From contig JAKTNV010000002.1 of assembly GCA_022747635.1 (NCBI GenBank), forward strand, positions 111,994,869 to 112,058,868: a stretch of 64,000 nucleotides of DNA, read 5' to 3'. The position numbers and the translations under genes are program-made. This DNA comes from Hetaerina americana (taxonomy: Eukaryota > Arthropoda > Insecta > Odonata > Calopterygidae). Below the pieces are notes generated by a model, which saw only the letters and a list, made by a program, of their open reading frames with translations, was not told the origin of the DNA and did no database searches. Positions 1-11,418 of this stretch are shown piece by piece; positions within the stretch are counted from its first letter, which is position 1; each line of letters starts with the position of its first letter.

Positions 1-541
1 CGATATTGACGCTATTATTTTCCTCCTCGTCATGCGTACTCCTCTGGGAGTCGACCCAATCCTTGGCGGCCGCCGATTGATTCCCCGCACCCGTTCGGTC
101 AATGACATCGGTGAAGCGCGATGAGACCGCTGCTGGTCAAGTCCCTTCAAGTGTCCTGCACTAAAAATAGTAGTAAAATCGCCTCTGATACGCCTGTTCG
201 GGTGCCATGGACCTCATGACCCCGAGCCGGTGGTCACTTGGGCACCTTGGGCGATCCTGATAGCTTTCGAAGAAGCATTGAAAACTTCCCTGGAATGCTC
301 AATTTAAAAAAAGGCGGTATTCAACGGATTATTGTAATAATTTCGTGTCAGTGGAATTATATCTATGCCTACATGCTTATTACTTTAATTTACCTTTCTC
401 AAAATACCTTTCCGCGTATCTCAGTTTTAAGGTGGTGCGTTTAATTGATTACTTACCTAAGAATCAATTTGGCACTTATTCCATTGAGGTAATACTAAAA
501 GTATACGTTTCAGTGCTGACTTCCGTAATGTATTTGTGATG
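1..541. other. No recognisable gene
   Basis: I see no conserved protein motif, repeat shared with the rest of the window, or RNA gene here. The short open frames have no family resemblance. Confidence 0.4.
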
Positions 542-543
542 TA

Positions 544-1484
544 CGAGTTTAGGACGACAGGTAATGCACGCATGATTATAGATTGCGAACAAAAGCAAAT
601 AGCAAGATGGGGCAAGAAGTACATAAAATTACAATTTTTAAATTTCAAAATCATATATTCATTTTTTTAACATAGTCACCGTCAAGGGCAACACATTTCT
701 TCCAACGTGTAACAATTTTTTCCACTCCGTCACTGAAAAACTCTTCCGATTTTTCTCGAATCCAGGACCTGACAGCTTCCTTCAACTCATCGTCCGAGGT
801 GTAATGATTACCATTGAGGTGTCTCTTGAGTTGAGGGAAAAATTGGGGGAATAAGGAGGGTGTGGAATCGGTTCGAATTTCAGGTTTCGCAGAGCCTCTC
901 CAGTTGCGCTCGAGGTGTGTGGAAGAGCGTTGTCATGTTGAAAGATTATTGGCGCCAGGCTGCCTTTAACCCGACGAACGTCTTCCTTGGATATTCCAAT
1001 ATGGTTTGCGATACGCTTTTGAGTGATTCGCCGGTCATTTTGCAAATAATTTTCGACGAGTTTGCGATGTTTATCGTCTGTGGCAGTGATCGGACGTCCG
1101 CCGCGTGTTCCATCAACAATTATGGCTTTTCCAGGCTCGCAACCACGAAATTTTACCACCCATCGATTTACAGTATGCCTATAAACAGCATCGTCACCAT
1201 AAACAGCCTTCAAACGACGATGCATCTCAGTAGGAGTAACTTTTTCAGCAGTTAAAAATTCGATAAAAGCACGCTGTTTAACTCGCGTTGGTACAGACCT
1301 AGAACACGTTTCCATACTTCCGCTTCTCGAAATATGAATACACATGACGAATAAAACGATCTCAAACCCGCGCATTGATCTTATGGGAGAATGTTACTTC
1401 CACATGCCACCAGGAGTGCTTCTGAAAGTCATTTTGTTTGTGGTCTACAATGCGCCTGTGTGCTTTAGGTTTCAGCCTACCCTG
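544..1484 (-). mobile_element. M3 mariner-like element, copy 1 (internally deleted)
   Basis: About 940 bp flanked by TA at 542-543 and 1485-1486, the expected mariner target duplication. The ends are degenerate inverted repeats: the right end reads AGCCTACCCTG and the left end begins CGAGTTTAGGACG, with a shared stretch ending in ACAAACAAAA on the inner side. Between them lie a decayed 3' coding end (about 660-850) and an open frame joining the DNA-binding half to the catalytic C-terminus. The same family recurs at 28001-28503, 32635-33577 and 38800-39226. It is non-autonomous because the middle of the transposase is missing. Confidence 0.8.
782..1375 (-). pseudogene. M3 transposase remnant: HTH domain fused to catalytic C-terminus
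   Basis: The 197-codon frame probably starts at the internal Met of METCSRS (about position 1315), since the first 20 codons lie in the terminal region. Residues about 25-130 look like the mariner bipartite helix-turn-helix region (RAFIEFLTAEK, RRLKAVYGDDAVYRHTVNRW, GGRPITATDDKHRK, RRITQKRIANHIGIS). The frame then jumps to the second catalytic block (QHDNALPHTSS) and the HPPYSP block. The segment with the first catalytic aspartate (TGDE in intact relatives) is absent and the third is disrupted, so it cannot be an active transposase. The C-terminal remainder continues in other frames to about 660. The frame is open, but nothing shows that it is expressed. Confidence 0.75.
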
Positions 1485-1486
1485 TA

Positions 1487-2082
1487 TGATTTGGTTATTC
1501 ATATTTACGAGTGATGAATGTTGCTTTTCTTTGCCAGCACCCTAAACCTCCCCAGCAAAGAGAGGCATATGCCCTCAATGCGATCGTATTCCATAAGTTA
1601 TCCTCGAGCAGTATCCGGCGTCGGAAGAATGACCGTAATGTAGCCTTTGAGGGGTGTTACAACTGAACGCAATGGCTGTAGTAATTTCGAAAGTGGAAAT
1701 CTGAGTTTGTGCAGTGAGGCACCGTATAAACTGTATTATGTTCTCCCTAGCTCGGAGGTGACGTCTCATTTCACTCCCTGTTGGATTCGCTCTCTCCCTC
1801 GTCTCTCTCTCTCGCACATACATATCCAGTCGTGTTCCGAAGCATAACTTGGCATTGAGGCGCCAATCCATATCTCCCCTTTCACTCTTATTGGAGGAAA
1901 GACATGGAGTCGTCATAAAAATTCATGACATACCGCGCAAGGCGGGCGGATTGAGGAGAGCTCTCCTGCGAGCGATTCTCTTAAAACCGATATCGCTGGG
2001 TTCTTCGGGGCCACGCCTTGCAGAGCTCCCCTACGCCTCAATCGAATGCCCAATACATCTCCTAGTGCCCTGTTGCCAAAAA
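1487..2082. other. No recognisable gene
   Basis: Unique-looking sequence with a short pyrimidine-rich CT run near 1795-1815. No coding motif or repeat shared with other parts of the window was found. Confidence 0.35.
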
Positions 2083-2084
2083 TA

Positions 2085-2605
2085 CAAGGGGTGTCCGAAA
2101 AGTATCCGACCTGCGTTTTTTTATTATAATATATTGTTCAAAATGAGGTCAAACGATCAACAAAGAATATTACGTTGCTCTTCTGGAAAGATTGCGTGAT
2201 GCCGTGAGAAGAAAACGACCGCGTCTCTGGTCATTATGCGGTGACTGGCTTCTTCAGCACGATAACGCGCCAGCGCATTCATCGAACCTTCCTGAAGTTA
2301 TTTTAGGCGAAACACAAGATTGTAACAGCTTCGCCAATCTTCGTACAGTCCCGCAGACATAGCTCCCTGCGACTTTTGGATGATCCCGAAATTGAAAATG
2401 GCGCTCAAAGGGAAGCGGTTCAAGACGATTCAGAGTAATGCAAGGCGCGAGCTGAAGGCCATTCCAAAATCTGCGTTCGAGGACTGCTTTAAGATGTGGA
2501 AGCATCGCTGGGAGAGAGTGGTTCAATCAGATGGGGACTACTTCGAAAGATGCCGTGGCCAGGATGACCATGAAGATCAGCACCAATGCGGAGATATATG
2601 AACGT
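2085..2605 (+). mobile_element. M6 mariner-like remnant with transposase C-terminus
   Basis: The left end is a typical mariner terminus (GGGTGTCCGAAAAGTATCCG) preceded by TA at 2083-2084. After about 60 bp the sequence jumps directly into the 3' half of a transposase: RRKRP, LLQHDNAPAHSS (second catalytic Asp), then in shifted frames LPATF, KLKMALKGKRF, ELKAIPKSAFEDCFKMWKHRW and GDYFE near 2590. The 5' half is deleted and several frameshifts and stops interrupt the rest. I do not see the matching right terminal repeat. It is a dead fossil; the best preserved frame is 2380-2601. Confidence 0.7.
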
Positions 2606-3290
2606 GCATTTCATAAATCAGATGGCAAAATAACTTTTCCGCTAGTTTTAAAAATTTTCACATAAAAAATTGTTATTATTTGGATGTCTTCGATGTGTTC
2701 CAATCCCATTGTATTAAGGCCGGCAGTGCGTTGATTGCTATTTAATTCTCATATCTCCGTGGTTTTCCATCATATGTTCCAAGTGCTCATAACCAGGAGT
2801 TAGCATTCGCAATCCTTTCGCTTTATTTCTGCAGCGAGAGGAAGCTGTTCCATGGAGAGAGAGATTTCTTATCAGTGCAGTTTGGGCGTGCCTTCGTGAC
2901 TCCTGGGGCTCTGAATTCGTTTATCATAAAAAAGACATTCCCATGTGTGCAGGTGGAAAGGGTCACGAACGAAGACATCAAAACAAAAAAATTCGCTATT
3001 ATTTACGGGGGTGAATCGCTTCCTGGGAAAAGAATGGATTTGCAGTTCGTTTATCAAGTTATGATTGTGATCATTATTTTCTTTTTCAAATTGATGTGGC
3101 GGAAGACATATCGTTTTCGAATTCTACGTGGGAATAGTTGAGTCAATGGGCGGTCACATGGAAACATTTCGACGGGAGCACTAGGCGAGAAGAGGGCAAG
3201 GAGGGAGAGGAGACAGCCCGTGCGAGGCAAAAGGTAGCCAGCCACCCGGGGGAGGGAAATACGGAAAATTACATATAAAATGTGTGCGTG
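2606..3290. other. No recognisable gene
   Basis: No supported coding motif. Frames overlapping the downstream TA tract give Tyr-Ile repeats that are artefacts of the microsatellite. Confidence 0.35.
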
Positions 3291-3293
3291 TGT

Positions 3294-3296
3294 ATA

Positions 3297-3368
<72 letters not shown>
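3294..3368. repeat. (TA)n microsatellite
   Basis: An almost pure TA dinucleotide run of about 70 bp, preceded by a short TG/TA mixture. Open frames through it encode YIYIYI and are not genes. Confidence 0.95.
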
Positions 3369-3371
<3 letters not shown>

Positions 3372-3795
3372 ATAAGCGCACACACAGGAACACCTCGGGA
3401 CAAGTTCCATTTCAGCTTTTGTTTCATTGCCCCCATATCTATCTCTTGCAAGCACGCACGCCCGCACACACCCGTCGAATGCGGAACGAGGCCACGAACC
3501 CCCCCCCCCCCTAACCACCCACCCACTCGCCGGCCCTCGCCCGGCCGGGACCCGGGCCCTCGTTGTCCGGAATTCACGCCCGCACCGATCGCCCTGGGGC
3601 ATTCCGCCCCTACTCTCATCCGTCTCGTATGTTTCTTTTTTTTCGCACATCGCTTCCGGAGTTACCGCGAATCGATATATCGCTCCCGGTTCCGTGAGGT
3701 CGGGGGGCAAGGCTGGCGGCCCGCCGAAATACCATTTACGGATTTTATCAAGCGGAAGTTAACGATTGAGTCTCTATATCATAGGGGAATATGCC
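3369..3795. other. C-rich, CpG-containing intergenic segment
   Basis: Holds a run of about 13 C near 3500 and GC-rich sequence to about 3730. No coding or repeat identity recognised. Confidence 0.3.
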
Positions 3796-3797
3796 CC

Positions 3798-3800
3798 TTC

Positions 3801-3832
<32 letters not shown>

Positions 3833-3939
3833 AATATATATATATATCATCACATACAAAACTGACTTACGGATAGATTACTGGGTTTATTATATATATA
3901 TATATAAATATGTGTGTATATATTTATATTTATATATAT

Positions 3940-4031
<92 letters not shown>

Positions 4032-4045
4032 ATATATAGAACCAT
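3798..4045. repeat. (TA)n/(CA)n microsatellite block bounded by SINE-B tails
   Basis: Three TA-rich runs interleaved with CACACACA and TGTGTG. A SINE-B 3'-tail fragment in plus orientation lies at 3848-3893 (ends in ACTGGGTTTAT followed by TA repeats). Its inverted near-copy lies at about 4062-4107. The TA block between them is therefore the loop of an inverted repeat with arms of about 45 bp. Confidence 0.85.
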
Positions 4046-4058
4046 GTGCATAAAAGAG

Positions 4059-4318
4059 AACCATAAACCCAGTAATCTATCCTCAGGTCAGTTTTGTATG
4101 TGATGATGGTAGAGTTCACCCAGTAGAAAGCCCTATACGGCGTGTGAAATTCACACATTAGCAGGGTAGGGGGGCCAGTTCCTTTCCCTGTGCCGGTTAT
4201 GGTTTCCCAGGAAGACCTGGTACCCGAAAGATCACATAGCTTGGGTGGAGCTGCAGGTGTCCAGAATCCCGGGAATCGAACTCAGGACCCTCCGGTCAGT
4301 AGTCCTACGAGCTACCCC
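4059..4318 (-). repeat. SINE-B, tRNA-derived short interspersed element (left arm of foldback)
   Basis: On the minus strand the head resembles a tRNA, with an A-box-like GGTAGCTCGTAGG and a B-box GAGTTCGATTCCC. A body follows (CACCTGCAGCTCCACCCAAG, CCGGCACAGGGAAAGGAAC), then a GTGTGAATTTCACAC palindrome and a tail (GATTACTGGGTTTATGG) running into TA repeats. It is homologous, inverted, to 4361-4632, and to 14188-14370 in direct orientation. Pol III promoter-like boxes and repeated copies support a SINE rather than a tRNA gene. Confidence 0.75.
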
Positions 4319-4360
4319 CTGGACTACCGCGACACACAGACACACACACACACACACACA

Positions 4361-4632
4361 TTAGAGCGTTGGACTGCTGACCGAAGGGTCCCGGGTTCGA
4401 CTCCCGGGCGAGGCACTCTGGGCACCTGCAGCTCCACCCAAGCTATGTGATTTTTCGGGTACCAGATCTTCCTGGGATACCATAACCGGCACAGGGAAAG
4501 GAACTGGCCCCCCTACCCTTATGTGTGAATTTCACACGCCGAATAGGGCTTAGTACTGGGTGAACTCTACCATCACCTACTAAACCGACCTTCGGGTTGA
4601 TTACTGTGTTTATGGTCTTATGTATATAAAAG
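4361..4632 (+). repeat. SINE-B, tRNA-derived element (right arm of foldback)
   Basis: The head carries a clear B-box (GGGTTCGACTCCC) within a tRNA-like stem, followed by the same body and tail as its inverted partner at 4059-4318. A (CA)n spacer (about 4331-4360) separates the two heads. By eye the arms are similar over about 250 bp, enough for a long imperfect hairpin. Confidence 0.75.
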
Positions 4633-4639
4633 CGTAACA

Positions 4640-5764
4640 TAACAGTAGCGTAAAGAATAACAAAACACGGTCACATGACAAATGATATAGTAAGCATTCT
4701 TTCTTGTCATCCTAACGAAGGGGTCGCCTTCACTCCCATAAACGGTCGTGGATTTCATTGCTAACTCTAATCTTTATTTTTCCACCATCTATCGTGCAAA
4801 TGTTTGCGCATGTTTAGGCGCACATAGAGAGACTAGCAGGCGGAATAGGGAACCGTAGAAGAGCATGGGAAGACCTTCCGTAGCTCACATAAATATAATT
4901 TTTTGGCTGTTTTCATTTTTCCCCTCAGCGTGTGTGTTTCCGTATGAAGTTCCGTGTGTACCTCGGGCAAGTTTACGATCCTCGTTCTCCTTCCGCGGGT
5001 CGTAATTCATATCTTAGGTATTCTTCCTTTGTTTTCCGCCAACGAGTCCGGGTCTTTGCCGTGCTGGTGCAACTCCTCTCTCTGTCCCTTCCCATTCCAG
5101 CTCCATCCGAACCCTTCGAGGGAGGGGGAGAGACGGCCGAGGGCTTTATTGTTTTCCCTCATCTCAGGAAATAAAGGCGGATCCCTTCGAAACTCTTACG
5201 GATCGGATTGAATTTGCCAAAGTTGTCCTTCTTTCTTGCATCCGCCCCTCTCGAAGACGCCAATATTTCGCCTTGAAGGCGTCCATCGCCCAATTCAGTA
5301 CCAAGTTACGGCTAAGTTTTTAATTCAACTGTCTCATGCGTGTTAAATTCCAATGCAGTTTTATGTGAGGCCAATGCATTCTTTGTTGAAAACCGGAAAT
5401 TGTGCGCAACGGATTGGGGTTGAGTGCCCCGGGCCGTGTTCTTTGGAGGGGGCAAGGCATAGAAATGCGAGAGACTCAATAGGGGGCGGGGGGGGGCCGC
5501 GGATTCCCAAGCAACAATGGCGCACATCCTTCCTCCCGTCTTTGTATAGCGGAGTGAGCCCTCCGGACAATATTAATCGCACACGCACTTGGTGCTTGCG
5601 AAGGGAATCTCGCACGGCAGTGAGCCGACCCGATCAATAAAAAAAACGTGAGTAAGAGAAAGAAAAGTAACGCACTCAGTCCCACTCGGGTTTGTGTGGT
5701 GTGGTGACTCGCGTTAGTCCCCAGCAAACAAGCACTTGGCGCGAAGCGTGACATTGACCAGGTA
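4640..5764. other. No recognisable gene
   Basis: No conserved domain or repeat detected. Includes a G run near 5484-5494 and short GC-rich patches. Overlapping short frames on both strands look like chance. Confidence 0.35.
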
Positions 5765-5766
5765 CT

Positions 5767-6160
5767 CATCTACATCTACATAATATCCGCAAGCCGCCGC
5801 AAAGGTTTGTGGCGGGGGATTGTAGGTCACCACCCGTAAAAGAGAGCAAAACCACATGCCAAATCAACACATACATGCCAAACTATACCCACAGTGTCGT
5901 ATACATTCATGCAAAAATCCTTTCATTCTATTTGCATTCAAGTACATATTATATCATCTAACAAATAATGGCACCTTATAATGAAATAAAAATGTATCCA
6001 ATAAAGTACAAGCTAGAATTTGAAAAGCAAGAAGGCACAATTCCACTTCCACGTGGACTTGCAACATACAATGGTCTACTTCCCAAGGACACCGGTAGGG
6101 AACATTACCCAACGCTGCAGATGGAGGGAGGGTCCCCCCACCGAGAGAGAGAGACGAGGG
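5767..6160 (-). repeat. LINE 3' end (3' UTR), TGTAGA-tail family
   Basis: Read on the minus strand this ends in the family signature: CACCCGCC-type hairpin core, then GGATATTATGTAGATGTAGATG at the 3' terminus. The plus-strand core is CCGCAAGCCGCCGCAAAGG. Upstream in element order lies about 320 bp of 3' UTR shared with copies at 24143, 26819 and 52813 (for example CAAGCTAGAATTTGAAAAGC). No protein-coding part is retained. Copies share the 3' end and differ in 5' extent, which is the signature of 5'-truncated retrotransposition. Confidence 0.7.
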
Positions 6161-7012
6161 ATGGAAGGGGAAATTTAAAAATAAACAAAGCAGAGGAAGC
6201 AAAATTGTTTAGAGCACCAAATTATTTTATAGGCATTCTAATGTGGTCATGGGGAAAGAAAGGGTTTTGGCATTAAAAATTATTGATGGTTCTTCACGCG
6301 TGAATTCGATGCCCAACTGTGGATAAAAACCCCAAGGACCGCAAAATTGTCGGCGAGTAATCGTAAATTGGGCAATGTCTCGACGGGGAAAGAAGATTAG
6401 CAGAGGTCAAGGACGTGCATAGATGCATAATCCTTTGCAAAAGTAACGTTTCGAGGGAGAAGGGAAGTGATGGCTGGTATTCTGGGTAATGGCATAAGGA
6501 AAACATCTGGAAACGCTCTTTTATGCATATGTGTGGGTCGGAAGCCTAATCGCTGAGGTAAGAGAATGGGAGTGTTAGTTTGGAGGTTTTTACAGATCTG
6601 GGTCTGGAGAAAATGAGTTGGACTATGAGAATGACAAACGTAGTTAAAATGTGTTGGGAGAAGAGAGGAATGCTCTATGGGCAAAATCTGAAGAATACAA
6701 GAAGAAGTGACTGCCTGAGATATAGTGAGAGGTGTCTAAGACATCCTAAAATGTCAGCTAACTGGGGAAGAGAAATTGAGGAATCTGGACACCTCTTCAG
6801 CCGCCATTAAGGAAGTTTTGAAGCCGAAGAGCTGAAGAATGAAGTGCTGTAGGGCAAACGAGAGAGGATTGGATCGACACGTGGCTCAAGATGGTTCTTC
6901 AGAGTCGTCCAAAACCTACTTGCAATAACTATCGATAGCCATGATGATCGTGAATAATTGCAAACCCGATTGTGGACATGTGTGCAAACATTAACTCGTT
7001 CCTACTTGGTGA
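6161..7012. other. No recognisable gene
   Basis: Short frames on both strands (for example 6397-6684 minus, 95 codons) have no recognisable motif. I see no shared repeat. Confidence 0.3.
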
Positions 7013-7640
7013 TCTACATCTACACAAAACCCCTCAAGCCGCCCAGGGGCGTGTGGCGGGGGGTGTTAGATCGCCAGCCATGCATACACAATCCCAATCA
7101 TGTCACCATTATGCAAATATTAGTTTAATCATGCACTAGAAAAATGTCAATCACACGAAAGAAAGTATTTGCATGCAACAATTTTCAATGACTGGATACG
7201 CATGTTCAAATCATACTGGATAACTGTCAAAAAAGATGTGTCTATTAAATAAAATGATTAACATGCAGGATATGGGTAAAATAGATAAACGGCCAATTAT
7301 AATTATTTCCTACGCGATTGCTGTCATGTCTATTTTGATATCTAATGGTACGAGGAAAAAAATGACATTTGCAAATCCATCCGCTCTATTATCTATCTCC
7401 CTGATTTTACGTTGGCGGTCTGATCTAGCATATTAAGTCGGGGGCTGCAATATGTCTTAACGTTCTCAAGATAAGTAACCTGCCTCAAATTTACGGTCAA
7501 TTATCGGATCCCATCCTAATTCTTTCAATATTGTCGTGATACTAATACTTTGTTCTAGGACAGCTTTTTACAAACCTAGCTGCTCTACGTTGCACTCGAT
7601 CTAGTTACCTAATTAACCCTACTTCATGAGGATCCCATAC
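7013..7640 (-). repeat. LINE 3' end with ORF2 C-terminus, TGTAGA-tail subfamily
   Basis: The minus strand ends with the family tail (GATGTAGATC) and the hairpin core CCGCCACACGCCCCTGG. Upstream, conceptual translation gives a decayed ORF2 C-terminus typical of jockey/CR1-type LINEs: DPHEVGLIR, then LDRVQRRAARFVKSC, then after stops KCHFF. Several stops show it is dead. The copy at 57789-58350 belongs to the same subfamily. Confidence 0.7.
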
Positions 7641-7779
7641 ACATGCAGAACCCTCAAGGTGTGGCCTTGTATCCGTAGCCTAATATCCGCGGCATAATAT
7701 CCGCAAATTCAATCCGGAAACTCAATCAAAATGTCTCATTCCGAAATCGTCGCTCCAATGCTCCCCCCGCCTCCCACTC

Positions 7780-7990
7780 GTCCATTGTTTGGTTCGCATT
7801 CCGGATGACTTTCGCGCCAACTTCCTCCGGGTGAGTGAGAAGGAAGGATTTGAGAGAGGAATGGTAGAGGGAAAAATATTCAGTAAATATCTATCAAATA
7901 AAGTGCAAATTTATTCACATATTCTAGGGAGGCCTAATTCCAATTCACCCCATAAATTAGTTATATATTATTAGAAGAAAAAGGGACAAA
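7780..7990 (-). repeat. Dispersed repeat related to 51785-52045
   Basis: Shares GGGAAAAATATTCAGTAAA, an adjoining GTGCAAATTT and AATAAATTAGTTAT with 51870-52020, in the same order. The second copy sits beside a core related to the LINE hairpin (GATGTGGCAGGGGGTGGTG), so this is probably another 3' UTR subfamily of the same LINE group. Orientation is inferred from that. Confidence 0.5.
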
Positions 7991-9180
7991 AGTTTCTGGC
8001 CGAACATTTTCAAAATTTTTCCTGCTTATCTTGCATCGTTGTCCGCTGTGATGGGTTGCTTTTAAAACATTGAATATGATGGAACGCGTCAATTTTATTT
8101 TTATTTACGTGTTTTTTGCTGTTGCTGTTGTTGCCGTATTGAAATGCCACTTGCACACTATTTTTTTTCTTTCACTTGTGTCCAATGGTCTTTTGAAATG
8201 AGTTTGTGCGAATAAAATTAGCAATTTGTCATTATATCCAAAATATCACATTCGCTTTCCGTTGCCTCTCTAGGATATTAAACTTGAGGGCATTATTCCG
8301 TCCACCAAGGCAGAGGGAACAAAAGCTAAGATCAATAATCACTCTGTGTCTACCGCCGGGCTATATTGCTCCGAAACCTGGTCTTCGACCAAGTGGACGT
8401 GGGGAAAATCGAGAGAGTAAGTTAAACGGAAGGAAGGGAAAATGAGCAAAGAGGTTGAACGTGTCGGAAGAGGGCTGGGACTGGTTCGGAAAAATTCGGA
8501 AGAAATGGAAGTGGCGAGAGAGAACATTCCCTCCTGCCCTCCGCGCAAACCTTTCGCAAGAGGCGACTGATCGCTTCTTGGGTGTGCGTGCGTGTTCGTG
8601 CGTTGCCGCGCGACGCAACCGGGAGGAGGCATGTGTCGCGGTGAGCGCGAACGCTACGTACGAGGTGGTGTCGGGTGTTATCGAAGCCGGGTCCATTAGC
8701 GAAGGGGAGGAGCAGCGATGGAATACGAGAAATTGGCGGAAACAATGTAGAGGGGGGGGGAGGAGGGAAAGTGGGTGGTGAAATGGGCAATTAAAGTTGA
8801 AAGAGAACCCGCTGCCCCCACCCCCTCCCATCCGCCCCCGGTAAAGCGAACGAGCGCCTTAGTTGCGGCGCGAAGGGGGAGGGGAAGGGCCGAGCCCTAA
8901 TCACAAGTGAAGACCTACGCGCATGTGATATCCCATGAATAATTACTTAGTTCTATTTTTACTCACCGTTTTTTTTATTAGTAGACCCACGCACACATGG
9001 CTGTTTGGTGTATTGACATTGTCGTGACAGAAGCACAAAAAATATATATCACATAAAGAAGGGCTCTCTCAAGTGCGTAAATTGCCAATTTAGGTTTCGC
9101 AGCTATCCATCAGCGGAAGGGAGGAGAGAAGCGCTTCATTTGTGTTTATTTATGTATATGTGTGTGTGTGTTATTCAATT
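7991..9180. other. No recognisable gene; GC-rich stretch 8360-8900
   Basis: 8360-8900 is GC-rich with many CpG and purine runs. Frames of 80-156 codons occur on both strands there but overlap one another and show only low-complexity Pro/Ser/Arg sequence. I cannot support a gene. Confidence 0.35.
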
Positions 9181-9184
9181 TGCT

Positions 9185-10170
9185 AGAACAACCCCTTGAA
9201 ACCTAAATTATGGCTCAGATACATTGATGATATTTTCTTTCTCTGGCCACATGGTACTGATTCCCTTAAAACCTTCATTTCCAACCTCAACGCTTCATCC
9301 TCTGTTTCCTTCACTTCGATCGTTTCCTCCTCCAAAATCACCTTACTAGATGTAAACATATCTTCAAGAGACAAAACCCTCCACACTTCTATGCATATAA
9401 AACCGACCAACAAATAACCATACTTACACTATAGCAATTGCCACCCATATCTCACCGAACGCTTCATTCCTTATTCCCTTTCCATAAGAGGACACACAAT
9501 CTGCAATTACCCTGACTCCTCATTTGATAAATTCCTCTCAAATCTACACTATTCCCTCCTCCAACGAGGTTATCCTGAATCCCTCATAAACAAAAGAATC
9601 CAAAGACCTGCTTACACTTATAAAACCTTCCTCCTCCGCAAAAACCCTCCCCATTTCAATTTGTACTACATACTTACCTGGCCTAGAGTCTCTGAGATCA
9701 ATCCTAAAAAACCTCTACCCTATCCTCAAAAATCACTACTCCTCTATCAACCTTTTTCCCAAATGCTCCTCCGTTACTATTAAACGCCCCGCTAACTTAT
9801 CAGATCTGTTCAAATGAACCAATCCACTCCTTAAATCACCACCCCGTCCCAAAGCCACGCACTGCAATAGACCAAGATTCAAAGCATATCCTATTTTCAA
9901 AACCCGAATCCCATCCCTCTCCCACCCGCTTTTTAACTCTCTCCCACCAATTCCCTACTTCTCGTGCGCCTCCTGAAATGTAGTTTACCTTCTAAAGTGC
10001 CAACTATGCCCTGTCTTCTATATTGGACTGTGTTCCGCACCCCTAAATATTAGGATAAGTAACTACTGTGCCTGGTGCAAGAATTCTTCCCTGATTGGGA
10101 TGCTCCCAATCCCAAAGAATGTCTCGAAACGTAACGCTAATTTAATAAAGTTTATAGTGTCTCTATTCTT
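9185..10170 (+). pseudogene. Penelope-like retroelement fragment (RT C-terminus plus GIY-YIG)
   Basis: Translation from about 9205 gives LWLRYIDDIFFLW, the RT catalytic motif with the YIDD-type aspartates, then SFTSIV, ITLLDVNI and HIKPTNK. After a stop it resumes as YLHYSNCHPYLTERFIPYS and FDKFLSNLHYSLLQRGYPES, the conserved post-RT region of Penelope-like elements. Near 9973-10070 a shifted frame gives VVYLLKCQLCPVFYIGLC, matching a GIY-YIG endonuclease core. Multiple stops and frameshifts make it non-functional. The N-terminal RT half is missing. The tail near 10130 contains CGAAACGTAACG before an AATAAAG signal. Confidence 0.75.
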
Positions 10171-10174
10171 GCAT

Positions 10175-11415
10175 CCCTTCCACTCTCCACTCTAAGTCAA
10201 AACAATAGAACAGGCGTATATCTGGCTCCTAGATTCCTGTAATGAGCCAGGAATTAATATCAGACACTAATTATTTCAATCTTCAGCCATTTTGATCCCC
10301 CCTCCGCTCCCAAACGTTCTTTATCCATCCCGCACTTCCAAATCTTCCCCTCCTAACTCTTTCCCTCCCAAACCTTTCCCCGCCTTCCCCTTCCATCCAG
10401 CGTCCTCGTCCTCTCCTCTTAATACCTTCTCCTCAGTTCCTTCTCTGCCTTGGGGAAAGTAGTTTGGCCACCGAAAATTCGGAATATGCGGGAATGTCGT
10501 TTGTATATGTTTCTCTGTTTTTGTTCGCAATCGTTATCTCGCTACTCGGTTTAAATTATTATTCACATTCATGTGCATAATTGGCATATGCATAATTGTC
10601 TTTGTGGAATTGGGAGTAGAGATAGAGTAGAAATATGGATCGGGGCATGCTCTGTTGGAGGGATTTGGGTGCAGAGGAGTGACACCCCTGGCCTTGTGGC
10701 TAATCTAATTTTCCGCGCCACTGATACGGTGGCAAGGATGATGTCTTTTGGCCACTGACTTGAGCACCCTCTCGAAGGAGATCATTGAGAGACATTATCA
10801 CTGAAGAGAGCAGTCCACTGAGACGGAAAGAGATTGGCGGACAGCAATCTGTACGGATCGACGCGTATAGAAATTCATTTCCTTTCATCCCAAACTTATA
10901 TAAATTCATTTCGTGAATTGTATTTGTGTGTTCATGAAAATTCATTGAAAACCACGCTTCGATTGTCACGCTTACGTGGTGTGACGGTGACTAGATAAGC
11001 TGGGCAATAAAGTTGTAGTCTCGCTTCTAAGTGCCGCCTGCTTCAGCCCCGTATAGGGATACGCTCCCTCGAAACAGTTGGCGTCGCGGAATAACTTGAC
11101 TCCCCTGTGTCGCCGTTTACGATCGAGTCCCACGACTCGTGTGACGAATGTTGGGGAGATCCGAATGAGAACGTTTAAACAGAGGGGTACGTATTACCCC
11201 TACCCTGGTTGGGCCGCACTTTGAATACGGCAAGCGTGTGCGCGACATTTCGCCAAAGAGCTTAATTTTCGGAAATTAGCTTAATACCGAGAAAAACTTC
11301 TCCTTTTCGTTACGAATTATCAAAATATCTTAATCAAAATCTTAAAGTTTTAATGACCTGTGTTGAGAGAAGCTAGAAGCACGAAGATTACACTCCAGAA
11401 TGTAGCTTCTAGACA
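10175..11415. other. No recognisable gene
   Basis: Pyrimidine-rich to about 10440, then unique-looking sequence. No protein family motif, tRNA or shared repeat is apparent. Confidence 0.35.
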
Positions 11416-11418
11416 TTA

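Noticed and set aside
160..185. Inverted SINE-A tail (AATAGTAGTAAAA)
   Set aside because: Only a trinucleotide-like match; no adjoining SINE-A sequence.
3282..4103. Long frames of alternating Tyr-Ile (also at 19547-20002, 35372-35650, 59824-60148)
   Set aside because: They are translations of (TA)n and (CA)n microsatellites and have no independent coding support.
6397..6810. Overlapping 95- and 76-codon frames as a possible retroelement C-terminus
   Set aside because: No motif could be placed with confidence on either strand.
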